A DNA stretch of 64,000 bases from PALSA-505 sp963762615 (GTDB lineage: Bacteria; Actinomycetota; Actinomycetes; Streptosporangiales; Streptosporangiaceae). The notes under the pieces were generated by a model that was not told the DNA's origin, ran no database searches, and saw only the letters and a program-made list of their open reading frames with translations. The position numbers and the translations under genes were made by a program. The stretch spans positions 40,088-104,087 of the forward strand of contig CAVXLG010000014.1 in NCBI GenBank assembly GCA_963762615.1, written 5' to 3'. Below, piece after piece: positions 51,519-60,876 of this stretch (the stretch's first letter is position 1; the number at the start of each line of letters is the position of its first letter).

Positions 51519-51941
51519 TCATTGCAGCTGCTTGACCAGGTGAATCTGGTCGTATCCGCGCGGGTAGGCGGGCGTGCGACCGCATTCCTGGTAGCCGAAC
51601 CGGGCGTAGAAACCCGGTGCCTGGAAGGAGTGGGTGCTCAGCGCCACCTGGTCGCAGCTGCGGCGCCGGGCTTCGTGCTCTGCGGCCGCGAGCAGCCGGG
51701 AGCCCAGGCCAAACCCGCGATGGTCCTCCCGCACCCAGAGGAACTCGATGTAGGCACATCCACCCCAGGTCCACCCGAACAGGCCGGCGCACAAGTCTCC
51801 GCCGTCGTCACGTGCGGCGATGCACAGCAGCCCTGCGTCTGCGTAGCCAGTCGCCGCGACATTGAAGGCGTTGATTTCTGCTTCCAGGCGCTCCCGCAGG
51901 CCATCGTCTTCGTCGCTCACCACCAATGCGACCTCATCCAT
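51519..51941 (-). CDS. GNAT-family N-acetyltransferase
   Basis: 140 aa from ATG 51941 (a GTG one codon before is possible). GYADAGLLCIAARDDGGDLC, AGLFGWTWGGCAYIEFLWVR, EDHRGFGLGSRLLAAAEHEA (acetyl-CoA loop R-G-x-G-L-G-S) and VALSTHSFQAPGFYARFGYQ (beta-6/7 with the Tyr) define a small single-domain GNAT. The acceptor is unknown; this subgroup is often annotated as acting on small amines. Isolated gene. The 51942-52429 interval beside it has no gene. Confidence 0.9.
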   Translation of the reverse strand: MDEVALVVSDEDDGLRERLEAEINAFNVAATGYADAGLLCIAARDDGGDLCAGLFGWTWGGCAYIEFLWVREDHRGFGLGSRLLAAAEHEARRRSCDQVALSTHSFQAPGFYARFGYQECGRTPAYPRGYDQIHLVKQLQ

Positions 51942-52429
51942 CACGCCTCCCCTCCTGGCCAGCCCGGCAGCTCATGCGACCCCGCCCGCCCGGTCCCCGT
52001 TGGCCTTTCCCGCTCACCAGCGGGCACCAGATGCATCCCTACCCACAGGCCCGAAGGATTCCTGCTGATCCCAGCACCCCAGAACGACCCAAGCGCCTGC
52101 CACGTCGGCCGCCTCACCGGATCCAATCATGCGGCTGGGCTAGGGTCGCTGACCCACACGCGGAGACAGCCGATGCGCGCGAAGCCGCGGCGCTCAGCCC
52201 GGATGAGCTCGTCGCCGGACTCGTAGCCGACCAGGGCCCTGCCCGGAAACACCGAGCTGGCCATCGCCAGGCACCCCGCCACCGCGACCTCTGCCAATCG
52301 TGCTGGCGTACCTCATCATGCATGACCGGGCTCGGCAGCTACTCCGAGTCATCGGGATGTGCGCGGCGAGGCTTCTGCCCTTGCACTCTGGTCGGCGGGG
52401 GAGAGCGGCTATGGCACACCGTCGCAGGG

Positions 52430-52620
52430 CGCTCCCGGCGGCCGCGGACCGAGCGGACTGCCGGCCGTCGCGGTGTGCGGGCAGGTAGACACTCGGCCGG
52501 GCGAGCGGATAGGTTGACGCGAAGACTCGTGAACAGTGACGCAGGCATGGTGTTCCCGAGATTCCAGCTAAAGCACGATTAACTTCGCCTCTGCACCCGA
52601 CGGGCTCATGCCTGGGAGGG
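52430..52620 (+). repeat. Dispersed ~180-bp repeat, copy 3
   Basis: GCGGCCGCGGACCGAGCGGA, GGCAGGTAGACACTCGGCCG, TTGACGCGAAGACTCGTGAA, TTCCCGAGATTCCAGCTAAA and GCACGATTAAC are shared in order with copies 1 and 2. Copy 3 is the most complete, as it has both the 5' part of copy 1 and the TTGACG of copy 2. Confidence 0.78.
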
Positions 52621-52759
52621 ACGCCAGTCCAGTGGTCAGCAGCGCACGCCCGCGCCGAACGCCGAATATTTGCGTCTCTCCGCGGGACGGCGCCATCGCC
52701 GGATGGAGTACAGATCAGGCAGTTCGGGGCGGCGCTCAGCGCCGCACGGTGACCCACGT

Positions 52760-53177
52760 CTACCCGTCCCCGGTGCCAGTGCGGCTGGGATGCAGCCGCT
52801 GGAAGGGCCGGAACAGCCCGTCGACCTGGGCGGGCAGCTCGTATGGATCGGGCCAGACGTCGGTAATCCTGGCGATCGGCCCGGCCTCATCCAGCTCGAA
52901 AAGGCACGGCCCGGGCTGGGTGCCATCCTCGCCAGCGAACGAAGCCCAGCTTGCCGCGTGGTGCCCTTCACCAATAATCCGCTGTACCGAAACATGCCAA
53001 TCGCCCGGGAATCCCTCCACGTTGAACCGGATGTAGGCATCCCCGGCCGCGAACGCGCTCCCCGGGTCTGCGGTCCCCATAGACCACGTCGTCGGCGAGC
53101 CAGCGGCCGAACGCCGCCCAGTCCCTGGCCTCGCAGGCCGCCCAGTAAGCGGCCACCGCTTCGTGTGCCTCTGTCAT
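52760..53177 (-). pseudogene. NTF2/SnoaL-like protein gene with one extra base in a C/G run
   Basis: ATG 53177 starts TEAHEAVAAYWAACEARDWA, AFGRWLADDVVYGDRRPGER. At the four-base run 53041-53044 the frame changes, and it continues DAYIRFNVEGFPGDWHVSVQ, RIIGEGHHAASWASFAGEDG and CLFELDEAGPIARITDVWPD to the stop at 52760. Deleting one base gives an intact nuclear-transport-factor-2-like protein of about 138 aa (SnoaL_2). It is either a fresh pseudogene or a sequencing error. Function of this group: small-molecule isomerase or unknown. Confidence 0.85.
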
Positions 53178-53246
53178 GACCGGAGCGTAACGCCCCCTCC
53201 ACCACCGTGCCGCCGCCCGGGCCTGGACGGGGGAGGCTGGCTCCCT

Positions 53247-54251
53247 CTAGATGAGTGAGTCCGATTGGATCTGGGAGCGTGTCGCTGCCCGGAAGGTAAG
53301 CGGAGGGCGTCAAAGATCGTTTTGTGACGAACAACCTGGACACCCTCCTGACCGCACTCTACGTGGCACTCGATGATCGTGTGCTGCCCGCGCTGGGCTG
53401 GACCCGGGATCACCGGCCAGGCTGCAAGCCGGCGCTGTCGGATGCGGAGCTGGCCTGCCTGGCGGTCGCCCAGCAGCTACTGGGCATCGCCAGTGAGCGG
53501 CGCTGGATCCGGTACGCCCGCAAGAACCTGGCCGCCCTGTTCCCCTACCTGCCCGGCCAGTCCGGATACGGTAAGCGGCTGCGGGCGCAGGGCGGGCTGC
53601 TGGCCGCGGTGATCACTGAGCTGGCCCGCGACACCGCGTCCTGGCATGACCTGCTGCGGCTGGTGGACTCCACGCCGTTGCCGTGCGCGGCCTCCCGGGA
53701 GACGGTCAAGCGCTCGGACCTGGCCGGGCACGCCGGCTACGGGTACTGCGCCAGTCACTCCCGGTTCTTCTGGGGGTTCCGCCTCTACCTGATCACCACC
53801 GCCGAGGGCATGCCCATCATCTGGGGCCTGGCCCACCCCGGCCTCGGCGAACGCGAAGTCACCCAGGCCCTGCTGGAACGCGACCACCACCTCATCCGGG
53901 CCGGGCAGGTCATCCTCGGCGACAAGGGCTTCGCCGGGCGGGACTTCGAAGCCTTCATCACCGGCGGCCTGGGCGCGCAGCTGATCCGCCCCGACCGCAA
54001 AGACGAACCCGCCCGGTTCGGCCGTCTCGCCCGGCAGCGGCAGTGGATCGAGGCGATCATCGACACCCTCAAGGGCCAGCTCACCCTCGAAGACCACGGC
54101 GGCCGCACCCTGGCCGGGGTCTACGCTCGCGTCGCTGCCCGGCTGCTGGCCCTGGCCGCCGCCATCTGGCATAACTGGGCCACCGGCGCACCGGTCAAGC
54201 GCTCGCTTATCGCCTATGACCACTGAAGATCAATCGGACTCACTCATCTAG
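53247..54251. mobile_element. Complete IS982-family element (about 1005 bp)
   Basis: TAGATGAGTGAGTCCGATTG at the left end (from 53248) is matched exactly by the reverse complement at the right end (54231-54250). The flanking C/G extends the match by one base. A single transposase gene fills the element. I see no target duplication in the flanks, so one side may have been rearranged. Confidence 0.88.
53324..54226 (+). CDS. IS982-family transposase
   Basis: 300 aa, full family length and open. An N-terminal helical DNA-binding part (DAELACLAVAQQLLGIASER, QSGYGKRLRAQGGLLAAVIT) precedes the DDE core: DSTPLPCAASRETVKRSDLA with the first Asp; CASHSRFFWGFRLYLITTAE; VILGDKGFAGRDFEAFITGG with the second Asp; and QWIEAIIDTLKGQLTLEDHG with the Glu. 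Start GTG/ATG region at 53324. It lies inside 20-21-bp inverted ends and could be active. Confidence 0.93.
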   Translation: MTNNLDTLLTALYVALDDRVLPALGWTRDHRPGCKPALSDAELACLAVAQQLLGIASERRWIRYARKNLAALFPYLPGQSGYGKRLRAQGGLLAAVITELARDTASWHDLLRLVDSTPLPCAASRETVKRSDLAGHAGYGYCASHSRFFWGFRLYLITTAEGMPIIWGLAHPGLGEREVTQALLERDHHLIRAGQVILGDKGFAGRDFEAFITGGLGAQLIRPDRKDEPARFGRLARQRQWIEAIIDTLKGQLTLEDHGGRTLAGVYARVAARLLALAAAIWHNWATGAPVKRSLIAYDH

Positions 54252-54338
54252 GTGGGTGAACACGTTCCCGCTGCCGTGGGATGTCCTGCCGGGCCCCCAC
54301 GCCGCAGTGTTGAGCCATCTCGGAAAAAGGGAGGCTCG

Positions 54339-54653
54339 ATGCGACGAATGATCGCGCTGACCATGATCAGCGTATGCGTGGCTGGCGGTGCCACCGAGTG
54401 CGGCGGGGGCGGCTCAGCTGGCCAGCAATCCGGCGGCTCGCAATCCAGCGGCGCGCAATCCAGCGGGACCGAGCAGGCCATGACCGTGTTGCGGCAACTG
54501 GCGCGGTGCATCCGCAGCCACGGCATGCCGAGCTTCCCCGGCCCGATCATCAACCCGCTGACTAATCAGCCGGCTTTCCCGGCAACCGCGCCGAACACCC
54601 CAGCCAGCGCCCAGCAGGCCTGCCAGTCCATCGACGCGACCCCACCGGCGTGA
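54339..54653 (+). CDS. Small secreted protein of the CMR-x-HG-x-P-x-FP family
   Basis: 104 aa from ATG 54339 (GGGAGGCTCG). A signal peptide (RRMIALTMISVCVAGGATEC), a Gly/Ser/Gln-rich linker, then LRQLARCIRSHGMPSFPGPI, INPLTNQPAFPATAPNTPAS and AQQACQSIDATPPA. The pair of Cys around SHG-x-P-x-FP and in QQACQ is the hallmark of a widespread actinobacterial exported family of unknown role, often lipoproteins. A good lipobox is not evident here. Confidence 0.72.
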   Translation: MRRMIALTMISVCVAGGATECGGGGSAGQQSGGSQSSGAQSSGTEQAMTVLRQLARCIRSHGMPSFPGPIINPLTNQPAFPATAPNTPASAQQACQSIDATPPA

Positions 54654-54766
54654 GACCACACCCATTGCAGTCATCTGCTCCCCCTTTTCCACTCAGCCAG
54701 GCGACCACTCCTCCCGGAGAAGACACGCCCCCGCCCAGCCCGGAATCGGGCCCCCCAGGTCCGGCC

Positions 54767-56203
54767 TCAGGGCTGGATCTTGGGCGGGATGTACTTCACC
54801 CCGGGGCTGGTGTTGCCCTCCGGGCCGTAGACCCGCAGCAGCAGGTCGAACGGCCCCCGGGGCACGGGCAGCCAGTTGGGCCTGAGCGCCGCCGCCGGCG
54901 GCGGTGTCGCCTGGATGTAGATGGTGATCGAGCCATTGGGGTTGGTCACCAGGCCGGGCGTGAACCTGGCGACCTCGTACTTCCTCGCCGCGTTGGGGAC
55001 CAGGGTGTTGCCGCGCGGGAGGTAGGCGGTGAGCGACCAGAAGCGATTGGCCTGGGGGATTTGCTTCTTGGAGAACGTCAGCCGGTAGGCGGGCACTACG
55101 GAGCCGTTGAGGGGAGCGCCGCTGCCGTCGGTGAACGCGTTGTAGTAGCCGGCCGCGCTGGCGTTGTTGCCGAACTGGATGTACTCGTTGCCGGCCGCGC
55201 GGTCAAGGTAGGCCGTACCCCAGTCGGCGAAGTTGCGGAAGTAGATCCAGTGGTTCGCGTCGGTATGGGAGACCCACGCGTGGATGATCATGGCGTGGGC
55301 GGCGCGGGCCCCGCTGATCATCTGCGCCAGGGGACCGGGGTTCCCGTGCCGGGCCGCGGCGTTGGCCGCCGCGACCAGCCGGTTGAATTCCCTGGACAAC
55401 TGGAGGTCGGACTTGCTGAGCGGGGCGGTGCCAGGCGAGCGCAGCGCCGCCTGCAGAACCCGGAAGAAGCGGGTGGTGTGGAACCTGACCGCATCATCGG
55501 CGATGGCCTTCATCCGCGGGGCAAACTCCACTTGCGGCAATATCGCCGTGGCTCCCGCCGAATGATCCTTTCTGTAGTCCCGGAGTGAGGCCAGCCGCAT
55601 GGAGGCACGGAACGCCGATGCCTGGTCTGTCTGGTTCTGGCTGGTGGAGCTGTACTTGTCGGCCCGGATGATCCAGGTCGTGACGGGGTAGGGCACCGGC
55701 ACCCTGGTGACCCCCGGTGGCAGCTTCCCCTTCCAGCCGGCCCGTACCAGCCCGTACGTCCCGGGCGTTTGCGGCTGGATGTTGGTGCTGAACGCGTCCC
55801 CGAACACGTCGAGGGTGAGCAGCGAGTAGGTCACGCCTGTTTTGGGGATCGTAAAGATCTGCGGGCCCTGCGACAGGTCGAGGAAGAAGCTGGCGTACAG
55901 GGTGTTGACGTTGATGGAGACGACCAAGCCGTACAGCGGGCCGACACGGTTGGGGCCGGCGAGGTGGTTGAAGCCCCCGATGCTCTGCTGAAAGTAGGTC
56001 ATGAACCGCGGGTAGTAGCGGATCGTGTAGTTCTGGGCGACGGAAAAATAGGGTTTCGCCGCCGGCGCCGCCGGGCGGGCAACGGCGGCGGCACCCGCCG
56101 GAGCCAGCCCCGCGACCAGCCCGGCGCTCGCCAGGACGGCGATGCCAGAGTGAACAATCCACCTCTGAGAATGGGCACAACGCTCTCGAAGACCAGCAAA
56201 CAT
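54767..56203 (-). CDS. DUF1254/DUF1214 exported protein
   Basis: 478 aa from ATG 56203 (GGGGGTGCTGC); GTG 56227 also possible. A Sec signal (IAVLASAGLVAGLAPAGAAA) is followed by the DUF1254 domain (PRFMTYFQQSIGGFNHLAGP, NTLYASFFLDLSQGPQIFTI, DVFGDAFSTNIQPQTPGTYG) and the C-terminal DUF1214 domain (YRLTFSKKQIPQANRFWSLT, AYLPRGNTLVPNAARKYEVA, WLPVPRGPFDLLLRVYGPEG). These two-domain proteins have a beta-sandwich fold and no proven activity, and are common in soil bacteria. The 56204-56585 stretch upstream has no supported gene. Confidence 0.9.
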   Translation of the reverse strand: MFAGLRERCAHSQRWIVHSGIAVLASAGLVAGLAPAGAAAVARPAAPAAKPYFSVAQNYTIRYYPRFMTYFQQSIGGFNHLAGPNRVGPLYGLVVSINVNTLYASFFLDLSQGPQIFTIPKTGVTYSLLTLDVFGDAFSTNIQPQTPGTYGLVRAGWKGKLPPGVTRVPVPYPVTTWIIRADKYSSTSQNQTDQASAFRASMRLASLRDYRKDHSAGATAILPQVEFAPRMKAIADDAVRFHTTRFFRVLQAALRSPGTAPLSKSDLQLSREFNRLVAAANAAARHGNPGPLAQMISGARAAHAMIIHAWVSHTDANHWIYFRNFADWGTAYLDRAAGNEYIQFGNNASAAGYYNAFTDGSGAPLNGSVVPAYRLTFSKKQIPQANRFWSLTAYLPRGNTLVPNAARKYEVARFTPGLVTNPNGSITIYIQATPPPAAALRPNWLPVPRGPFDLLLRVYGPEGNTSPGVKYIPPKIQP

Positions 56204-56585
56204 GCAGCACCCCCGGGGCGCGGTCAAACATGCGATGCCATCGACGCTACGCCGCAGATCACCCTGCCTTCAAGGCTACGAGGGCCTGTTAGCCTCGGGC
56301 ATTCGCCTGAAGGTGGTGGCAATCCCCTGAAACCGTGGAGACTTCCGATTTGGTGATGATGCTTTGTGCGCCGCGCGCCTGGCGGGGCAGGCCCTGGCCT
56401 GCCCGCGTTTCCTGGCCCGAGGGTCCGCAGAGGCTCCGGGGTCAGGGCCGGCCCGAAGGGCCGTCGCGTTAGCGATGCGCAGCAGCCTTGAGGCCGGAGG
56501 GGCGGACCCGTATCCTGCGCGGCGCACCGGGGGATGAGCGGCGGCGAAGCCGTCTCCCTGGTTTCCGGCCGCCGGCTGCCGTCGT

Positions 56586-57466
56586 TCATGCTGCCTGCCC
56601 GCCGTTCTGGCTGGCTTCCCAGGCGGCCGGGGAGATCATCCCGATCGCGGAATGCCGCCGGATGGTGTTGTACTCATCGATCCAGGCCGCCACCCTGGTC
56701 CTGGCCCGGGACCTGGCGGGAAATCCTCCACCGAGCGCAGCTCGAACTCCAGCGTGGAGTGGAACGACTCGATGACCGCGTTGTCCAGCGCCGAGCCTGG
56801 CCTGCCCATCGACTGGCGGATCCCCATCCGGTCACACGCCCGCCGGAAGAGCCCCGCGGTGTACTCGCTGCCCTGATCGGTATGCAGGATCACGCCGTCG
56901 ACCTGGCCGCCGCGCACTGCCGCGGCCATCGCCAGCGCCCCGTAGGCCAGCTGCGCGTCGTGATGCCCGGACAAGGCGAACCCGAGGATCCGCCGTGAGG
57001 CGATGTCCAGCACGCTGGCCAGGTAGAGCTTGCCCTCAGCTGTCCGGATTTCGGTGCCGTCACCGAACCATTTCTGGTTGACCTGCTGCGCAGTGAAGTC
57101 GCGGTTGACCAGGTCCGGTGCACGCCACCGGCCCTTCCCCGGCCGCGTCGTCGCCGTGCGCTTCTTCTTGCGCCTGGCCGCCAGGCGCTGCTCGCGCATC
57201 ACCGCGGCGACCGTGTTCTCGCTCACCGCCCAGCCCGCGTCCCGCAGGTCAGCGGTGATCCGCGGCGACCCGTACTTCCCGTCGTGCGCGTTGAACAGCC
57301 GCGCCACCTCCGCGGCCAGCGCCGCCCGGCGGGCCCGCCGCGGCGAGACATCACCGCGGCGCCACTTATAGAACCACGCCTGGCTGACGCCCAGCGCCCG
57401 GCACGACACCGCCTGCGCGATACCGTGCTGCTCCCTCTGGGACACGATCACCGCTGCCAGGCTCAC
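56586..57466 (-). pseudogene. IS3-family orfB transposase, frameshifted near the C-terminus
   Basis: GTG 57466 would overlap the original orfA stop (GTGA). HTH_21 region LGVSQAWFYKWRRGDVSPRR, then KYGSPRITADLRDAGWAVSE, and the rve core: NQKWFGDGTEIRTAEGKLYL (first Asp), VDGVILHTDQGSEYTAGLFR (second Asp), ALDNAVIESFHSTLEFELRS (Glu). Near 56730 the frame shifts, and the other frame ends RVAAWIDEYNTIRRHSAIGM, ISPAAWEASQNGGQAA. The matching orfA piece lies 3.4 kb away at 60928-61101 because of the Tn554-like insertion. Confidence 0.87.
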
Positions 57467-57586
57467 CGGCCCATCGCGTCCTTCACCCTCTCTTAACCGG
57501 CTAATCGTGTTTCCCTGGGGGGCGCGACACGCCGCGTTACGGGGGTATTTGCCTGCATAGTGGGACACGTGCCATAACCGTGTCCC

Positions 57587-58666
57587 ATGACAGGAGAGGA
57601 GCCCGGGCTCCGGGCCGAACTGCGTGATGATGGCCGCTGGCGTCTGGCCGGGGCGGTCGACGGCGAGCTGATCAACGGCTATCTGGGTTACCTGGCCGAC
57701 CGCGGGTTCTCGGCGCAGACGGTGCGGGCCTACGCGTTCGACCTGCTGGCGTTCGCCCGCTGGCTGGCCGCCGAGGGCATCACCGCCGGGGAGGTCACCA
57801 CGGATGTGATGCTGCGGTTCCTGACCTGGTGCCGGACGGCGCCGCTGCCGGGCCGCCCGGGCGGGAACGTGTACTCGATCCGCGATGGCCGCAACGCCGG
57901 TTACGCGCCGGCCACCATCAACCGGCGGCTGGCCGCGGTCGCGGGCCTGTTCGGCTACTGGGGGATGCGGGACCCGGCCGCGCCGAACCCGCTGCCGCGC
58001 GGCGCGGCGGCCCGGCGGGCGGCCGCCGGTGAGCGCGGCGGGCTGCTGGCCCACCTGGGCAAGCCAAGGCGGCGGTCACAGCTGCGGGTCCGCGAGCCGC
58101 GGCAGCTGCCGCGGGGGCTGGACCGGGCCGAGACCACGGGCCTGCTGGCCAGTTTCCGCACCGACCGGGACCGGGCGATCGCCGGGCTGATGCTGTTCTC
58201 GGGCCTGCGCTCGGCCGAGGTGCTCGGCCTGGCCGTCGCCGACGTGGACATCCCGCGCGGCTGGGCCCGGGTGATGGGCAAGGGCGGTAAGGAACGCCGG
58301 GTGCCGCTGGACCCGGACGTGGCCGGGCTGATCCAGGCCTACCTGCTCGCCGGGCGCCCCGAGACAACGAGCCGGGCGCTGTTCGTGGTGGCGAAGGGCC
58401 CGCACCGCGGGCAGCCGCTGACCCCGGCCGGGCTGCGCACGGTCTTCCGCTACCACCGGGGCAAGGCCGGGGTGCCGGCCGGGCACCCGCACGCGCTGCG
58501 GCACTCCTTCGGCACCGCCCTGGCCGAGGCCGGGGTGGACCTGGCCGTGCTGCAGGCGCTGATGGGTCATGACCACGTGGACTCCTCCGCCGCCTACATC
58601 CACCTCGCCCCGGCGCACGTCCGCGCCGCCTACGATGCCGCCCGCCAGCGCCAGCGCGCCCAGTAA
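57587..58666 (+). CDS. Tyrosine recombinase 1 (TnpA-like)
   Basis: 359 aa from ATG 57587. Core-binding domain: LINGYLGYLADRGFSAQTVR, AYAFDLLAFARWLAAEGITA. The catalytic domain has Arg in LMLFSGLRSAEVLGLAVADV, Lys in VMGKGGKERRVPLDPDVAGL, GHPHALRHSFGTALAEAGVD (H-x-x-R), LMGHDHVDSSAAYIHL (His and nucleophilic Tyr). All catalytic positions are kept. It starts 80 bp inside the left inverted repeat. The last 32 bases overlap recombinase 2. Confidence 0.93.
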   Translation: MTGEEPGLRAELRDDGRWRLAGAVDGELINGYLGYLADRGFSAQTVRAYAFDLLAFARWLAAEGITAGEVTTDVMLRFLTWCRTAPLPGRPGGNVYSIRDGRNAGYAPATINRRLAAVAGLFGYWGMRDPAAPNPLPRGAAARRAAAGERGGLLAHLGKPRRRSQLRVREPRQLPRGLDRAETTGLLASFRTDRDRAIAGLMLFSGLRSAEVLGLAVADVDIPRGWARVMGKGGKERRVPLDPDVAGLIQAYLLAGRPETTSRALFVVAKGPHRGQPLTPAGLRTVFRYHRGKAGVPAGHPHALRHSFGTALAEAGVDLAVLQALMGHDHVDSSAAYIHLAPAHVRAAYDAARQRQRAQ

Positions 58667-60572
58667 CCCGGGCCGCCGCCTGGTGCCGAGCGACCTGCTC
58701 GGCGGCTACCAGGCGGCGCTGGCCGCCCGCGGCGCCGGCAACAAGCCGTTCCTGTCCGCGGCCCGGTCCTTCCTGGCCCGCTGGCCAGACCCGCAGGCCT
58801 GGGCCGCCGAGCCGCTGCCGGTGCGGCTGTCGGCCAGCCCGTCGGCGCGGCCGTTCCTGAACTACCTGATGCTGTCCGGGCAGCTGCACCCGGGCTATGA
58901 CTACCTGCTGGCACGCAAGCTGCCCGCCGTGCTGCGCGAAGCCCCGGACGGCCCGCTGGGTGAGGACCGGGCCCGGTTCCTGGCAGCCGCAGCCGAGCTG
59001 GGCTGGCGGCCGCGGGTCGCCGCCGGGTTGTGCAGCCAGATCGCGATGCGGCTGCTCATCCAGGCCGGCCCGCCGCTGACCGCGCTCACCGACGCCGGCG
59101 TCGCCGCCTTCGACACGGCGATCACCGCCCGGGAACAAGCATGCGGCCGGCCGCTGAAGCACTACCGCGACGCGCTTTACACCTCCCGCACCGTCATCTA
59201 CCACATGGGCGCCCCGGTGCGCCCGGTCACCAGGAAGAACACCGGGCACCTGCGCTGGCCCTGGGCCCGCCACTTCGACGGCGCCGCACCGGGAATCGGG
59301 CGGTCGCTGACCGCCTACCTGGAATGCGCCTCAGGCACCCGGGTCAGGACCACCGTGCTGGGAATGGCCGGACGGCTCGGCCACTTCGCCCGGTTCCTGG
59401 CCGGCTGCGACCCGGCACTGGATTCGCTGGCCGGGCTGGACCGGCAACGGCACATCGAGCCCTACCTGGCCGCTGTCGCAGCCGCGCGCAACCCGCGCAC
59501 CGGCACGGTGCTGTCGGCCTCCGAGCGGCGCAGCCGGGTCCTGACCGTCGGGCGGATGATCGATGACATCATCGAGTGGGGCTGGCAGGAAGCCCCGGCC
59601 CGGCGGCTGATCTTCGCCCGCGACGTTCCCCGGCTGCCCCGGGCGCTGCCCCGCTACCTGCCCGCCGACGCCGACCGGGCCCTGGCCGCCGCGCTGCGCT
59701 CCTCACCCAGCCGGCTGCCCGCCGCCGCGCTGCTGCTCCTGCGGGCCACCGGGATGCGCATCGGGGAGCTGCTCGACCTCGAACTCGACTGCGTGCACGA
59801 GGTGCCCGGCGCCGGCGCCTGGCTGAAGGTCCCCCTCGGCAAGCTGGACACCGAACGGATGGTCCCCATCGACGACGAGATCCTCGCCCTGGTCAACGAG
59901 ATCACCGAGCACCGCTCACCCGGGCGCCCGCTGCCACACCCCCGCACCGGCAAGCCCGCCGACTTCCTGCTCACCCACCAAGGCCGCCGGGTCTCCGCAG
60001 ACACCCTGCGCGGCGAGCTGCACCGGGCCGCCGCCAGGGCCGGGATCCCCGCCGCCACGCCGCACCAGCTCAGGCACACATATGCCACCGCCCTGGTCAA
60101 CTCGGGCTGCTCGCTGCAGGCGCTGATGGCGCTGCTCGGCCACGTCTCCGCGGAGATGAGCCTGCGCTACGGCCGGCTGTTCGACACCACCGTCCGTGCA
60201 GAATACGAACGAGCGCTGGACCTGGCCAAGGCCCAGCTCGCCCCGGTGCTGCCCGGCGGGCGAACCCAGCTGCCCCTCGCCGCCATCACCAGCGGGAACT
60301 GGCGGGACACGCCGCTGATCAAATCACGCCTGGCCGGCGGCTACTGCCTGCGCACCGCCGCCCAGGGCCCGTGCGCCTACGCCAACATCTGCGAGCACTG
60401 CCCGAACTTCCGCTCCGACGCCGGCTTCCTGCCCGTGCTGCAGCTGCAGCGGGCCGACGCCGAAACGCTCGCCGCCGACGCCGCCGCCCGCGGCTGGGGC
60501 GACGAGGCCGCCCGCCACCGCCGCCTCATCGAACGGCTCGACCTGCTCATCAGCCAGGCCAATGCCGGCTGA
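58635..60572 (+). CDS. Tyrosine recombinase 2 (TnpB-like)
   Basis: 645 aa from ATG 58635, within the end of recombinase 1. A long N-terminal region of about 330 residues (SDLLGGYQAALAARGAGNKP, RLGHFARFLAGCDPALDSLA) precedes the integrase domain: Arg in LLLLRATGMRIGELLDLELD, HQLRHTYATALVNSGCSLQA, LMALLGHVSAEMSLRYGRLF with the Tyr. The C-terminus has a zinc-like Cys cluster (CLRTAAQGPCAYANICEHCP). TnpA and TnpB of Tn554 act together in one recombination complex, so the same is likely here. Confidence 0.92.
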   Translation: MPPASASAPSNPGRRLVPSDLLGGYQAALAARGAGNKPFLSAARSFLARWPDPQAWAAEPLPVRLSASPSARPFLNYLMLSGQLHPGYDYLLARKLPAVLREAPDGPLGEDRARFLAAAAELGWRPRVAAGLCSQIAMRLLIQAGPPLTALTDAGVAAFDTAITAREQACGRPLKHYRDALYTSRTVIYHMGAPVRPVTRKNTGHLRWPWARHFDGAAPGIGRSLTAYLECASGTRVRTTVLGMAGRLGHFARFLAGCDPALDSLAGLDRQRHIEPYLAAVAAARNPRTGTVLSASERRSRVLTVGRMIDDIIEWGWQEAPARRLIFARDVPRLPRALPRYLPADADRALAAALRSSPSRLPAAALLLLRATGMRIGELLDLELDCVHEVPGAGAWLKVPLGKLDTERMVPIDDEILALVNEITEHRSPGRPLPHPRTGKPADFLLTHQGRRVSADTLRGELHRAAARAGIPAATPHQLRHTYATALVNSGCSLQALMALLGHVSAEMSLRYGRLFDTTVRAEYERALDLAKAQLAPVLPGGRTQLPLAAITSGNWRDTPLIKSRLAGGYCLRTAAQGPCAYANICEHCPNFRSDAGFLPVLQLQRADAETLAADAAARGWGDEAARHRRLIERLDLLISQANAG

Positions 60573-60876
60573 CCCCGGCCAGCTGACCCGGGTCGAGGCC
60601 GCCTGCGCCGAGCTGGCCGCCGCCGGGCAGCCCGTCACGTTCAGGGAAGTAGCCGCTCTCGCGCAGATCAGCCGGACCACGCTTTACCGTCGGGCCGACC
60701 TGCGCGCCGTCGTCGAGGAGCACCGCGCTCACGGCCGGGATGCCAGCACCCTGACCGGCCTCGCCGTCCAGATCGACCAGTTGCGCCGCAGCCTCGAAGC
60801 CGTCGCCGCCAAGGTCCGCCGCCACGAAGAACAGCTCCGCCGCCTCGAACGCGCCCGCCGCCAGCCCGGCAAGTAA
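60562..60876 (+). CDS. DUF6262-like small protein (TnpC position)
   Basis: 104 aa from ATG 60562, overlapping the recombinase 2 stop by 11 bp. A helix-turn-helix, GQPVTFREVAALAQISRTTL with YRRADLRAVVEEHRAHGRDA, is followed by a coiled coil (LAVQIDQLRRSLEAVAAKVR, RHEEQLRRLERARRQ). DUF6262 proteins are regularly the third gene after paired recombinases. In Tn554, tnpC affects orientation and efficiency of transposition. The stop lies 36 bp before the right inverted repeat. Confidence 0.85.
   Translation: MPADPGQLTRVEAACAELAAAGQPVTFREVAALAQISRTTLYRRADLRAVVEEHRAHGRDASTLTGLAVQIDQLRRSLEAVAAKVRRHEEQLRRLERARRQPGK

Noticed and set aside
53240..54260. Target-site duplication around the IS982 element
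   Set aside because: Flanks GGCTCCCT and GTGGGTGA do not match, so none is claimed.
56276..56527. Minus-strand ORF in the IS3/DUF1254 intergenic region
   Set aside because: Several overlapping frames look equally open, composition is Arg/Ala/Pro-rich, and no start signal or domain is seen; treated as non-coding.
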